Positions 37,152-45,692 of a DNA stretch of 64,000 nucleotides are shown here, piece after piece. The notes beneath the pieces were generated by a model, which was not told the origin of the DNA, did no database searches, and was given only the letters and a program-made list of their open reading frames with translations. Source of the stretch: Streptomyces collinus Tu 365 (lineage in GTDB: Bacteria > Actinomycetota > Actinomycetes > Streptomycetales > Streptomycetaceae); contig NC_021985.1 of assembly GCF_000444875.1 (NCBI RefSeq), positions 7,212,170 through 7,276,169 on the forward strand. The letters run 5' to 3'. Numbering within the stretch: position 1 is the first letter of the stretch; each line of letters begins with the position of its first letter. A program made the translations under genes and the position numbers.

Positions 37152-39178
37152 ACCAGACGTACGCAGTCGCCGGCGTGTCGGCCGTGGTCCTGGCCACGGT
37201 GCTCGTCGGCGCGCTGGGCCTGCGGGTCTCGCGCACCACCTCCGACTTCTACGTCGCCTCCCGCAGCGTCCCGCCCCGCCTCAACGCGTTCGCCGTCAGC
37301 GGCGAGTACCTCTCCGCCGCGTCCTTCCTCGGCGTCGCCGGACTCGTCCTCGCGCACGGCGCCGACATGCTGTGGTTCCCCATCGGCTACACCGCCGGCT
37401 TCCTGGTCCTGCTCGCCTTCGTCGCGGCTCCGCTGCGCCGCTCCGGCGCCTACACCCTCCCGGACTTCGCCGAGGCGCGCCTGGAGTCCCGGGCCGTCCG
37501 GCGGATCGCGGGCGTCCTCGTGGTCGGTGTCGGCTGGCTCTACCTGCTGCCCCAACTGCGCGGCGCGGGACTGACGTTGCGGCTGCTCACTGGCGCGCCC
37601 GGCTGGTTCGGCGGCCTGGTCGTGGCCGCCGTGGTGACGGTGGCCGTGGCCTCCGGCGGCATGCGCAGCATCACCTTCGTCCAGGCCTTCCAGTACTGGC
37701 TGAAGCTCACCGCGCTGCTGGTGCCCGCCGTGTTCCTGCTGCTCGCCTGGCGCGCGGACCACGCCCCGGCGCCGGCCTGGGACGAACGCCCCGTCTTCCA
37801 GCGCTCCACCGAGGTGCGCACCGACGCCACGCTGCGGCTCACCGTCCAGGAGCCCGTGCGGATCACGGCGACCGGCACCGTCGACGGACGCGCCCTGCAC
37901 GGCGGCCCGCTCACCCTGGACCCGGGCCCGCACCGGATCGGCCCCGCCACCACCCTGCGCTTCCCGCCCGGCGCCCGTGTCCCGCTGCCCGACGCGGGGG
38001 ACGGCCGGGCCGCCGCGTCCGGCTGGGCGAACCCGCTGGCGTCCGGCCGCGAACAGCACGGCCTCTACGCCACCTACGGCCTGATCCTCGCCACCTTCCT
38101 CGGCACCATGGGCCTCCCGCACGTCGTCGTCCGCTTCTACACCAACCCCGACGGCCGCGCCGCCCGCCGCACCACCGTCGCCGTGCTCGGCCTGCTCGGC
38201 GCCTTCTACCTGCTCGTCCCGCTCTACGGCGTGCTCGGCCGGCTGTACGCGCCCGACCTGCTGCTGACCGGCGACGCCGACGCGGCGGTCCTGGTCCTGC
38301 CGCAGCGGCTGATCGGCGGCGTCGGCGGCGACCTGCTCGGCGCGCTCGTCGCCGGCGGCGCCTGCGCGGCGTTCCTGTCCACCGTCTCCGGGCTCACCAT
38401 GTCCGTGGCCGGCGTGCTCGCCCAGGACGTGCTGCCGGCCCTCGGCATCCGGCACCACCGGCTCGCGACCCTGCCGGCGATCGCGGTGCCCACCGCCGCC
38501 AACGCCGTCGTCAGCGACCTGCCCGTGGCCGACGCGGTCGGCCTCGCCTTCGCCGTGTCCGCCTCCTCGTTCTGCCCGCTGCTCGTCCTCGGCATCTGGT
38601 GGCGCGGACTCACCCCGCCCGGCGCGGTCGCCGGACTGCTCCTCGGCGGCGGCTCGGCGCTCACCGCCGTCACGGTGACCATCGCCGGGGGCGCCCGCTC
38701 CGGGCTGCTGCACACCCTGCTGGCCTGGCCCGCCGTCTGGTCCGTCCCGGTCGGCTTCACGGCGATGGTCCTGACCTCCCTGGCCACCCGTGACCGCACC
38801 CCCGCGAGCGCGTCCGCCACGATGGCCCGCCTGCACCTGCCGGAGGCGACGGCCGGGCAAGGGGCGGGGCGGACCGAACGGCGCGACGCGGGGAGGAGGG
38901 CGGCCACGCGGCACCCTCACGAGCGCGACCCGCACCGAACCGAGCGGGACGCCCCCGCCCCCGGCCTCGACGACGCCGGCCCCCGGGACCCGGGCCCCCG
39001 TGACCCCGACTCGCGTGACCCGGGCCCCCGTGACCGCGACTCGCGTGGCCCTGGCCCTGGCGGTCCCGACTCGTGTGGCCCCGGCTCCGGCGGGCCCGGC
39101 TCGCGCGACCTCAGCCCCCGCGACCCCGACTCGTGTGGCCCCGGCCCCGGCGGTCCCGGCCCGGAGCCCGCCGTATGA
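37148..39178 (+). CDS. sodium/solute symporter (ActP/MctC-type monocarboxylate transporter)
   Basis: 676 residues with about thirteen membrane helices of the SSS family. Helix 1-2 motif TSDFYVASRSVPPRLNAFAVSGEYLSAASFLG (first part TSDFYVASRSVPPRLN) is diagnostic of the acetate/pyruvate branch; the later SGLTMSVAGVLAQDVLP carries the second sodium-site Ser/Thr. A hydrophilic domain of about 90 residues is inserted between helices at residues 205-300. TTG at 37148 overlaps the previous stop (TTGA); no better start is visible. Expected substrate is acetate, pyruvate or a similar monocarboxylate. The C terminus carries a 10-residue repeat tail (see repeat at 38987) and overlaps the kinase gene by 4 nt. 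Confidence 0.88.
   Translation: MNQTYAVAGVSAVVLATVLVGALGLRVSRTTSDFYVASRSVPPRLNAFAVSGEYLSAASFLGVAGLVLAHGADMLWFPIGYTAGFLVLLAFVAAPLRRSGAYTLPDFAEARLESRAVRRIAGVLVVGVGWLYLLPQLRGAGLTLRLLTGAPGWFGGLVVAAVVTVAVASGGMRSITFVQAFQYWLKLTALLVPAVFLLLAWRADHAPAPAWDERPVFQRSTEVRTDATLRLTVQEPVRITATGTVDGRALHGGPLTLDPGPHRIGPATTLRFPPGARVPLPDAGDGRAAASGWANPLASGREQHGLYATYGLILATFLGTMGLPHVVVRFYTNPDGRAARRTTVAVLGLLGAFYLLVPLYGVLGRLYAPDLLLTGDADAAVLVLPQRLIGGVGGDLLGALVAGGACAAFLSTVSGLTMSVAGVLAQDVLPALGIRHHRLATLPAIAVPTAANAVVSDLPVADAVGLAFAVSASSFCPLLVLGIWWRGLTPPGAVAGLLLGGGSALTAVTVTIAGGARSGLLHTLLAWPAVWSVPVGFTAMVLTSLATRDRTPASASATMARLHLPEATAGQGAGRTERRDAGRRAATRHPHERDPHRTERDAPAPGLDDAGPRDPGPRDPDSRDPGPRDRDSRGPGPGGPDSCGPGSGGPGSRDLSPRDPDSCGPGPGGPGPEPAV
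38987..39166 (+). repeat. six tandem 30-bp repeats encoding 10-residue repeats
   Basis: Six consecutive 30-bp units (38987, 39017, 39047, 39077, 39107, 39137) at the end of the symporter gene. The encoded units are DPGPRDPDSR, DPGPRDRDSR, GPGPGGPDSC, GPGSGGPGSR, DLSPRDPDSC and GPGPGGPGPE: two flavours, Asp/Arg-type and Gly-type. All units are in frame, so length changes by repeat slippage would not disrupt the downstream overlapping kinase start. Confidence 0.88.
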
Positions 39179-40368
39179 GCGCGCTCGGGTGCGTCGTGCT
39201 GGCGCTCGCCGCGCTCGCGCTCTTCGCCCTCGGCGCCGTACTCGGCCATGCGGGCGCCCGCCGGCAGCACGAGAACCCGGCAGGCCCGGGCACCCCGGTC
39301 GAACGGGCCACCTTCCACACCCTGCACACCGCCTCGCTCGCCGCACCGCCGCTGCGCGCCGGCCTCACCCCCGACACCGCCCGCAAGGCGGCCCGGCGGC
39401 TGCGCCCCCTGCTCGGCACGGTCGCCCTCGCCCTGACCGACGAGGAGTCCGTGCTCGCCTGGGACGGCGTCGGCGACCACCACCGCGCCGGGACCGAGGC
39501 CCACCTCGCCCACGTGCTGCGCACCGGACGCGCCCAGACCTTCGCGCTGTCCTGCGGCAACGACACCTGCCCGGTCCGCTGGGGCGTCCTCGCACCGCTC
39601 GGCGTCGACGGCCGCGCCCCCGGCACACTCGCCGCGTTCGGCGACGAGGAGTCCGCCGTCATGGTCCGCGCCGCCGCCGAGGTGGCCCGCTGGGTCTCCG
39701 TACAGCTCGAACTCGCCGAACTCGACCGGGCCCGCTCCGGCGTCATCGAGGCCGAGATCCGCGCCCTGCGCGCCCAGATCTCCCCGCACTTCGTCTACAA
39801 CTCGCTCGCCAGCATCGCCTCGTTCGTCCGCACCGACCCCGAGCGGGCCCGCGAACTGCTCCTGGAGTTCGCCGACTTCACCCGCTACTCGTTCCGCCGG
39901 GGCGGCGACTTCACCACCCTGGCCGAGGAGCTGCGCTCGATCGAGCAGTACCTCGAACTCGCCCGCGCCCGCTTCGGCCGCCGCCTCGAGGTCACCCTGC
40001 GCATCGCCCCCGAGGTGCTGCCGGTCACCCTCCCGTTCCTCTGCCTGCAGCCCCTCGTCGAGAACGCCCTCAAACACGGCCTGGAGGAGTCCGCGGACCG
40101 CGGCCGCGTCACCATCGTCGCGGAGGACGAGGGGACCGAGGCCCGGGTCGTCATCGAGGACAACGGCGTCGGCATGGACCCGCAGCGGCTGCGCGACCTC
40201 CTGCGCGGCCGGGGCGGCCCGTCCGCGGGGATCGGCCTGAGCAACGTGGACATGCGCCTGCGCCAGGTGTACGGCGACGATCACGGTCTCGTCATCGAGA
40301 CCGGGGTCGGCGCCGGCACGAAGATCACCGTACGGATCCCGAAGTTCCGCCCCGGCATCGTCCCGTGA
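39175..40368 (+). CDS. LytS-type sensor histidine kinase with GAF-like domain
   Basis: 397 residues: one membrane helix (about 4-24), a GAF-like domain (about 50-165) containing the Cys pair CGNDTC, and a His_kinase/HATPase catalytic region. The phospho-acceptor His205 is in ISPHFVYNSLASIA; the N box is PLVENALKHGL; the G boxes are IEDNGVGMD and SAGIGLSNVDMRLR. Unlike LytS or BtsS it lacks the multi-helix membrane sensor, so ligand sensing may come from the co-encoded symporter or from the GAF domain. ATGA overlap with the symporter. Partner of the LytTR regulator at 35890. Confidence 0.9.
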   Translation: MSALGCVVLALAALALFALGAVLGHAGARRQHENPAGPGTPVERATFHTLHTASLAAPPLRAGLTPDTARKAARRLRPLLGTVALALTDEESVLAWDGVGDHHRAGTEAHLAHVLRTGRAQTFALSCGNDTCPVRWGVLAPLGVDGRAPGTLAAFGDEESAVMVRAAAEVARWVSVQLELAELDRARSGVIEAEIRALRAQISPHFVYNSLASIASFVRTDPERARELLLEFADFTRYSFRRGGDFTTLAEELRSIEQYLELARARFGRRLEVTLRIAPEVLPVTLPFLCLQPLVENALKHGLEESADRGRVTIVAEDEGTEARVVIEDNGVGMDPQRLRDLLRGRGGPSAGIGLSNVDMRLRQVYGDDHGLVIETGVGAGTKITVRIPKFRPGIVP

Positions 40369-40387
40369 CAGGAAGGACCCGCGAGCC

Positions 40388-41002
40388 GTGAACCCGCATC
40401 CGCACTCGCACCCGAACCCGAACCCGCGCCCGAACCCGCACTCGAACCAGGCGAACGAGGCCGCCGCCGACCGTGCCGTCGCCCTGCTGCGCGGACTCGG
40501 CGCCGAGGACGTCCCGCACCCCGGCGGCACGCTCCTGGCGCACCTGCTGCGCGTACGCGAGCTGCTCGGGACGTGGGGCGCGCGGCCCGCCCTCCGGCTC
40601 GCAGGTCTCTGCCACGCGTTCTACGGCACCGACGGCTTCCCCACCGGACTGCTGCCCCCGGACCGCCGTGCCGACCTCGTGGCGGTGATCGGCGCCGAGG
40701 CCGAGGCGATCGTCCACCTGTACGCCTCCTGCGACCGCAAGGCCACCTACCCCGGCCTCGGCCGGCCGGACGGTCCCTTCCGCGACCGCTTCACCGGAGC
40801 GTCCCACCTGCCGGAGCCCCGGGCGCGACGGGACTTCGCCGAGCTGTCGGCAGCGAACGAACTCGACCTCGCCCGCCTCGACCCCGCCTTCCGCGAGCAG
40901 TGGGGACCGGAACTCCTCACTCTGTTCACCCGGGTCCGGCACCTGCTGAGCGCGGACGCGTGGCGGGACTGCCGTACGGTCCTGGCGCCCACCACGGCAT
41001 GA
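40388..41002 (+). CDS. DUF6817-like protein, HD-domain-like
   Basis: 204 residues. N-terminal 20 residues are a low-complexity His/Pro/Asn repeat (HPHSHPNPNPRPNPHSN), encoded by CCGAAC/CCGCAC hexamers. The rest begins HPGGTLLAHLLRVRELLGTW and GLCHAFYGTDGFPTGLL; the H...H...D pattern resembles HD-type hydrolases and the small DUF6817 family seen in actinobacteria. The GTG at 40388 is 19 nt after the kinase stop, so it probably belongs to the same transcript. Function unknown. Confidence 0.72.
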   Translation: MNPHPHSHPNPNPRPNPHSNQANEAAADRAVALLRGLGAEDVPHPGGTLLAHLLRVRELLGTWGARPALRLAGLCHAFYGTDGFPTGLLPPDRRADLVAVIGAEAEAIVHLYASCDRKATYPGLGRPDGPFRDRFTGASHLPEPRARRDFAELSAANELDLARLDPAFREQWGPELLTLFTRVRHLLSADAWRDCRTVLAPTTA

Positions 41003-41007
41003 CCGTG

Positions 41008-41063
41008 CCCACCGGCCCACCGGCCCACCGGCCCACCGGCCCGCCGGCCCGCCGGCCCGCCGG
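41008..41063. repeat. seven tandem octamers
   Basis: Four copies of CCCACCGG followed by three copies of CCCGCCGG, in register, just after the stop of the DUF6817-like gene. It marks the 152-bp gap before the next gene, which otherwise holds nothing recognisable. Confidence 0.85.
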
Positions 41064-41153
41064 GCGGGCCGGGCCGTGGCGGGCAGAGGTGGGCAAAGCC
41101 GGGCAGAGGCGCGGGGGACGGTACGGCGGCCGTCCCTCGGGAACCCGGCCGCC

Positions 41154-41468
41154 ATGAGCACCGCACACCAGTCACCGAAGGACCCGTCCCCGGCCGACCG
41201 GCAGGTCGTCGAGCGGCTCGTGCCCGTCTGGCTGCGGGAGACCGAGCGCCATGACGCGGACGCGGCCCGCCGGGCCCGCGAGGGCTGGGCGCACGGAGAG
41301 CTGCCCGGGCAGGCCGCCCAGGACCTGGCCCTGTGGGTGACCGCCCGGATCACGGACACCGGGTTCAACGAGGACGAGGGCCCCGAGGTCGACGGCCCGG
41401 CCCGCATCACCCCGGCGGACAAGGCGAGCGTCCACCGCTGGCTGGCCGCACAGGGCCACCGGGTCTGA
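41154..41468 (+). CDS. small hypothetical protein
   Basis: 104 residues, hydrophilic and mostly helical (MSTAHQSPKDPSPADRQVVE at the start). I do not recognise the family. The ATG at 41154 is chosen for codon bias and length; the frame stays open to 41076 without a ribosome site. Isolated gene between the DUF6817-like gene and an IclR regulator. Third positions are strongly G/C, so it is likely real. Confidence 0.55.
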   Translation: MSTAHQSPKDPSPADRQVVERLVPVWLRETERHDADAARRAREGWAHGELPGQAAQDLALWVTARITDTGFNEDEGPEVDGPARITPADKASVHRWLAAQGHRV

Positions 41469-41526
41469 GGCGGAGGCGCACGGCCCCTGCCTTGCCGGTG
41501 CCGGACGCCCGGAGGACGCTGTTCGT

Positions 41527-42285
41527 ATGGGCGCGGACGGCGGACCCACGCTGATCACCTCCGTGCAGCGGGCCTTCCGCCTGCTGGAGGCGGTGAGCGC
41601 GCACGAGAACGGCGCGCCCGCGAAGCAGCTGGCACGGGAGACGGACCTGCCCCTGGCCACCGCCTACCACCTGCTGCGCACCCTCGTCCACGACGGATAC
41701 GTCCGCAAGCTCGACGACGGCGGCTTCGTCCTCGGGGACCGGCTGAAGTCGCTGCACGCCTCCGGCCGGTCGCAGACGCTGCTGAGCCGGATCCGCCCGG
41801 CCCTCGCCGCCCTCCGGGACGAACTGGCCACCGCCACCTACCTGACCTTCTACGAGGCGGGCGAGATCAGGGTCGCCGAGATCGTCGACGGCCCCCGCAC
41901 CCCGAGGGTCGACCTCTGGGTGGGCTTCGAGGACGCCGGACACGCCACCGCGCTCGGCAAGTGCGTGCTGCGGGAGATGGACGGGGAGTCCCGCCGGGAC
42001 TACCTCTCCCGGCACCACCTGGCCGACCTCACCCCGCGGACCGTCACCAGCGCCGCGGAGCTGCTCCGCAGGCTGGAGGACTCCCCGCTGGCGCCGGCGG
42101 TGACCGACATCGAGGAGTACACGCTCGGCACGGTGTGCGTCGCCGTGCCCGTCTACAGCGGGGACATGATCGGCTCGCTCGGCGTCTCGCTGCCGGTGGA
42201 GCGCAGCGCCCGGCTCCAGGACATCCGGGCCCGGCTGCTCCCGACCGCGGGCCGGGTGACCAGGGGCCTGTCGCTCACTATCTGA
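41527..42285 (+). CDS. IclR-family transcriptional regulator
   Basis: 252 residues: N-terminal winged helix (about 10-70, SVQRAFRLLEAVSAHENGAP, ATAYHLLRTLVHDGYV) and a C-terminal effector-binding domain (about 90-245) with GHATALGKCVLREMD and AVPVYSGDMIGSLGVS motifs. GGAGGACG lies 10-17 nt before the ATG. It stands alone; no catabolic operon follows, the next gene being a SpoIIE phosphatase, so its target is unclear. Confidence 0.88.
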   Translation: MGADGGPTLITSVQRAFRLLEAVSAHENGAPAKQLARETDLPLATAYHLLRTLVHDGYVRKLDDGGFVLGDRLKSLHASGRSQTLLSRIRPALAALRDELATATYLTFYEAGEIRVAEIVDGPRTPRVDLWVGFEDAGHATALGKCVLREMDGESRRDYLSRHHLADLTPRTVTSAAELLRRLEDSPLAPAVTDIEEYTLGTVCVAVPVYSGDMIGSLGVSLPVERSARLQDIRARLLPTAGRVTRGLSLTI

Positions 42286-42383
42286 AATTCCGCGCCTTGT
42301 GGGGCGCCCGGCCCAGCCCGTTTCCTTGATGAAACGGTCGTTCCGGGCATGTGCCCCGTACAGGTGAGGACTGCGGACGAGAC

Positions 42384-43676
42384 ATGATCCAGGCCCGACA
42401 CCATCGCAGCGAGCACCGGCCGGCGCGGTCGTCCGGACACCGGTGGACCGGCCCCCTGCCGGCGGGCCACCGGGCGGCGATCCGCCGGACGGCGGTCCAC
42501 CGGGCAGCGGCCGGCCGGGCGCCGGCTCGCCGTCGCGCCCGGCTCGCCGCCGTCGCGCCGGTCCTGCCCGGTCTGCCGGTCCTGCCGGTCCTGTCTGTGC
42601 TGCCTGTGCTGCCGGTCCTGGTCGTGGCCGTCGTCGTGCTCGTCGGCGTCATAGGAGGCGCGGGGGTGGTCTGGCTGCCGCTGCTGGCGGCCGGACCCGC
42701 GCTGGCGGCGACCACCAACGGGCCGCGCGGGGTCCTGTGCGTCGGGATGCTGGCCGGGGTGCTGGGCGTGGCGCAGGGCCTGCGGGACGAGGTGCCCGGC
42801 CGTGAGCTGGCGGCCGTGCTGGCCGCCCTGCTGGCCGTCACCGCTGCCAGCGGCCTGGCCAGCGCGCTGCGCGGGCGCCGGGAACGGGTCCTCGCCGCGG
42901 TCCGCTCGGTCGCGGAGGCCGCCCAGCACGCCCTGCTCAAGCCCGTCCCGGACACCGTCGGCCCGTTCCAGGTGGCCGTGCGCTACAGCGCCGCTGCGGC
43001 GGAGGCGAGGATCGGCGGGGACCTCTACGCCCTGGTCTCCACCCCGCACGGGGTGCGGCTGATCGTCGGCGACGTGCGCGGCAAGGGGCTGCCCGCCGTG
43101 GGGACCGCCGCCCTCGTGCTCGGCGTCTTCCGCGAGGCCGCCTACGACGAGCCCGACCTCCTGGCGGTGGTCGGCCGCATCGAGCGGAGCCTCGCGCGCA
43201 ACCTCGGCCCCGACGACTTCGTCACCGCCGTGGTCGCCGGATACCCGCGCCCCGGCCGCCTGGAGGTCGTCAACTGCGGGCACGCCCCGCCGCTGCTGAT
43301 ATCCGCGTCCCTCGACGTCGCGCCGGTGGAGCCGACCCACCCCGCGCCGCCGCTCGGCCTGCGCGCCCTCTCCGGCGAGTCGCCCCGCCTCCAGTGCCTG
43401 CCCTTCGCCGACGGCGACCAACTGCTGCTGTACACGGACGGGGTCACCGAGGCCCGCGACCACGCCCGCGAGTTCTACCCGCTCGCCGAGGGCGTGGCCC
43501 GGCACGTCTGCGAGGAACCGGCCCGCACCCTCACCGCCCTCCACGACGAACTGCTGACCCACGTCGGCGGCCGTCTCCACGACGACGCGGCCCTCCTCCT
43601 GCTCCGCAGGGGAACGCCCCCCGCCCCGCCCCCGCCCACGGCGACGACCCCCGAGCCGGTCACGGACGCGGCATGA
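42384..43676 (+). CDS. membrane-anchored SpoIIE/PP2C-type serine phosphatase
   Basis: 430 residues. Arg/Ala-rich N terminus, three to four membrane helices (about 70-175), then a PP2C-like phosphatase domain: metal-binding Asp residues in ARIGGDLYALV and LIVGDVRGKGLPAVG, later CGHAPPLLI and LLLYTDGVTEARD. The first helix contains an LPV tripeptide repeat from CTGCCGGTC repeats at 42561-42620. Such phosphatases dephosphorylate anti-sigma antagonists; the anti-sigma-type ATPase at 44250 is convergent and could be part of the same switch. ATG 42384 chosen; a GTG at 42351 is the alternative. Confidence 0.87.
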   Translation: MIQARHHRSEHRPARSSGHRWTGPLPAGHRAAIRRTAVHRAAAGRAPARRRARLAAVAPVLPGLPVLPVLSVLPVLPVLVVAVVVLVGVIGGAGVVWLPLLAAGPALAATTNGPRGVLCVGMLAGVLGVAQGLRDEVPGRELAAVLAALLAVTAASGLASALRGRRERVLAAVRSVAEAAQHALLKPVPDTVGPFQVAVRYSAAAAEARIGGDLYALVSTPHGVRLIVGDVRGKGLPAVGTAALVLGVFREAAYDEPDLLAVVGRIERSLARNLGPDDFVTAVVAGYPRPGRLEVVNCGHAPPLLISASLDVAPVEPTHPAPPLGLRALSGESPRLQCLPFADGDQLLLYTDGVTEARDHAREFYPLAEGVARHVCEEPARTLTALHDELLTHVGGRLHDDAALLLLRRGTPPAPPPPTATTPEPVTDAA

Positions 43677-44249
43677 ACGGCCGGGGGGCGGACGGCGCAA
43701 CTGGTGACTGGCGTGCGCTGATCGCTGCCGCGGGCGACGGAGGAGGGGGAGCGGGGTGCGCGGGGGCGCCGCCCGCGGACGGAGCGGAGCATCAGGGGTC
43801 CGGGGTTCGAGCCCAGGGGCCGAGCCCGGGGCCCGAGCCCGGGGCCCGAGCCCGAGCCCGAGGGCCGGAAGGCGGGAGGACTGTCAGGCTGGCCGCGGCC
43901 GAGCTAAGTGGGTGGCAAACCCCGGGGCCGGAGGGTGGTGGCTGCGGTGCCAGGGGCGAGAAGCTGGGCGCGGCCGAGCGTCGGGCGTGAGCCGCGCTCC
44001 GAGAGCTGGGGGGCGGAAAGCCGGACGCCGAGCCGAGAAGCCGGGCGGCGGGGCCGCGGGCACCGTGGCGGGGGTCAAGCCGGACGCGGGGGCCGGTGGC
44101 GAGCGCTGGGGCCGCGTGGCATGGCTGGGAGGCCGTGGTGGGGACCCGCGTGGCGTCGGTGAGCCGGACGCCGTGCTGCGTGAGCCGGCGGGGCGGTATG
44201 GCCGGAAGGCCCGGGTGGCCGTAGGCCGGGTAGGCCGGGGCCGGGTGTC
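43677..44249. other. 573-bp G-rich intergenic region without a credible gene
   Basis: Lies between the stops of convergent genes. The plus strand is strongly G-biased with many runs of 4-6 G, short repeats of CGAGCCCGGGGCC (two tandem copies at 43821-43846, partial copies on each side) and recurring GCGGCCGAGC. Open frames exist (for example from 43756) but they encode only Gly/Arg/Ala low-complexity sequence with no ribosome site. G-quadruplex formation is possible. Confidence 0.6.
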
Positions 44250-44675
44250 TCAGACGGTCTCGAGGTCCGCCCAGCGGGTGTAGCCGCCCGCGTGGACGCG
44301 TATGCCGTGGCGGGTCGCCAGGGCGTGGACTATCTCCTCGCCGCGGCCGTGCTCGTCCGGGTCGATGCCGACGCGGGAGTGGCCGGCCGGCAGGGTGGGG
44401 CCGGCGTCGGTGACCTCGACGTGCAGGGTGCGGACCCCCTCGCCCCGGACCCAGGACAGCCGCAGCAGGGCCGGCGGCAGGGCGTGGATCACCGCGTTGG
44501 TGAGCAGCTCCGACACCACGAGCAGGGAGTCCTCGACGATCTCCGGGGACACGTCCCACTCGGCGAGGACCGCGCCCACCCCCCGGCGTACGTCGGAGAC
44601 GGCGCCGGGAACGGGAGGCGTCATCCACACCTGCTCGCAGGTCTCGGGAAGCAGCGTGTCCAGCTGTGCCGCCAT
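44250..44675 (-). CDS. anti-sigma-type ATP-binding protein (HATPase_c_2)
   Basis: 141 residues, a RsbW/SpoIIAB-like GHKL ATPase module. The N box is VVSELLTNAVIHA (about residues 56-68); the G1 box is EVTDAGPTLP and the G2 region is GRGEEIVHALATRHGI. Short single-domain proteins of this kind are very numerous in Streptomyces and phosphorylate or bind anti-sigma antagonists. ATG at 44675 has GAGGAG 5 nt upstream; a GTG two codons earlier has no usable site. The regulator partner is unknown. Confidence 0.85.
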   Translation of the reverse strand: MAAQLDTLLPETCEQVWMTPPVPGAVSDVRRGVGAVLAEWDVSPEIVEDSLLVVSELLTNAVIHALPPALLRLSWVRGEGVRTLHVEVTDAGPTLPAGHSRVGIDPDEHGRGEEIVHALATRHGIRVHAGGYTRWADLETV

Positions 44676-44876
44676 GTTCACTCCTCGGGTGTGCTCGGTT
44701 GGCCAGGCGCTCGTGCCGCAGCGCGTGTGCCCGGCCTCGAAGAACCGTATGGAGACAAACCGGGCGGGTCAATGAACGTGGGTCGGCATTACCGAACGCC
44801 CCGGCCCGTCCCGCCGCCGGAGCGGCCCCGACCTGCCCGCGGAGCGGATCGTCCGCGGCGGTAATACGCTCGCATC

Positions 44877-45644
44877 ATGGCCGGCCCAGTCCAGTCGATC
44901 GAGCGGGCGGCGGCGATCCTGCGTCTGCTCGCCGGCGGACCCCGCCGACTCGGGCTCGGCGAGGTGGCCGCCTCGCTCGGGCTGGCCAAGGGGACCGCCC
45001 ACGGCATCCTGCGCACCCTCCAGCACGTGGACTTCGTGGAGCAGGACGCGGCCACCGGCAAGTACCAGCTCGGAGCCGCCCTGCTGCACCTGGGCACCAG
45101 CTACCTGGACGTCAACGAACTGCGCTCGCGCTCGCTGAACTGGGCCGACGCCCTGGCCGCCCGCAGCGGCGAAGCGGTACGCCTCGGGACCCCGCTGGAG
45201 GACCGGGTGCTCGTCGTCCACCACGTGTTCCGGCCGGACGACACGCTCCAGACCCTGGACGTCGGCGCGCTGCTGCCGCTGCACGCGTCCTCGCTGGGCA
45301 AGGTGCTCCTGGCCTTCGGGACCGCGACCATGGAGTCGGCCCAGCAGGCGGGCCTCGAGCCGTACACCCGGCACACCCTGGTGACCGCGGAGCAGCTCAC
45401 CCGCGCGCTCGGCGAGGTGAGGGAGCTCGGCTGGGCCGCCGAGATCCAGGAGATGAGCATGGGCGAGGCCGGCCTCGCCGCGCCGATCCGGGGGCACGGC
45501 GGCCTCGTCGTGGGGGCCATCGGTCTGTCCGGTCCCGTCGAGCGGATCTGCGACAGCCAGGGACACCCGCGCCCCGGCCTGATCACCCTGCTCCGGGAGG
45601 CCGCGCGGGCGATCTCCAGAGACCTGGGAGCCGCTCGCTGGTAG
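44877..45644 (+). CDS. GylR-like IclR-family regulator of glycerol use
   Basis: 255 residues. The N-terminal half, MAGPVQSIERAAAILRLLAG and LGLAKGTAHGILRTLQHVDF, is close to S. coelicolor GylR, the glycerol-operon repressor; the C-terminal IclR effector domain has LHASSLGKVLLAF and AAPIRGHGGLVVGAIGLSG. glpK follows after 48 bp, which supports the role. A TAATAC hexamer 10-15 nt upstream of the ATG could be a -10 box, giving a very short leader. Confidence 0.88.
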   Translation: MAGPVQSIERAAAILRLLAGGPRRLGLGEVAASLGLAKGTAHGILRTLQHVDFVEQDAATGKYQLGAALLHLGTSYLDVNELRSRSLNWADALAARSGEAVRLGTPLEDRVLVVHHVFRPDDTLQTLDVGALLPLHASSLGKVLLAFGTATMESAQQAGLEPYTRHTLVTAEQLTRALGEVRELGWAAEIQEMSMGEAGLAAPIRGHGGLVVGAIGLSGPVERICDSQGHPRPGLITLLREAARAISRDLGAARW

Positions 45645-45692
45645 ACGGCCGCACCCCGACCCGCCCCGATCCGTCGGAAGGCAGACCCGATC

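Noticed and set aside
43756..44283. 175-codon plus-strand open frame
   Set aside because: Gly/Arg/Ala low complexity, no ribosome site, overlaps the 3' end of the ATPase gene on the other strand.
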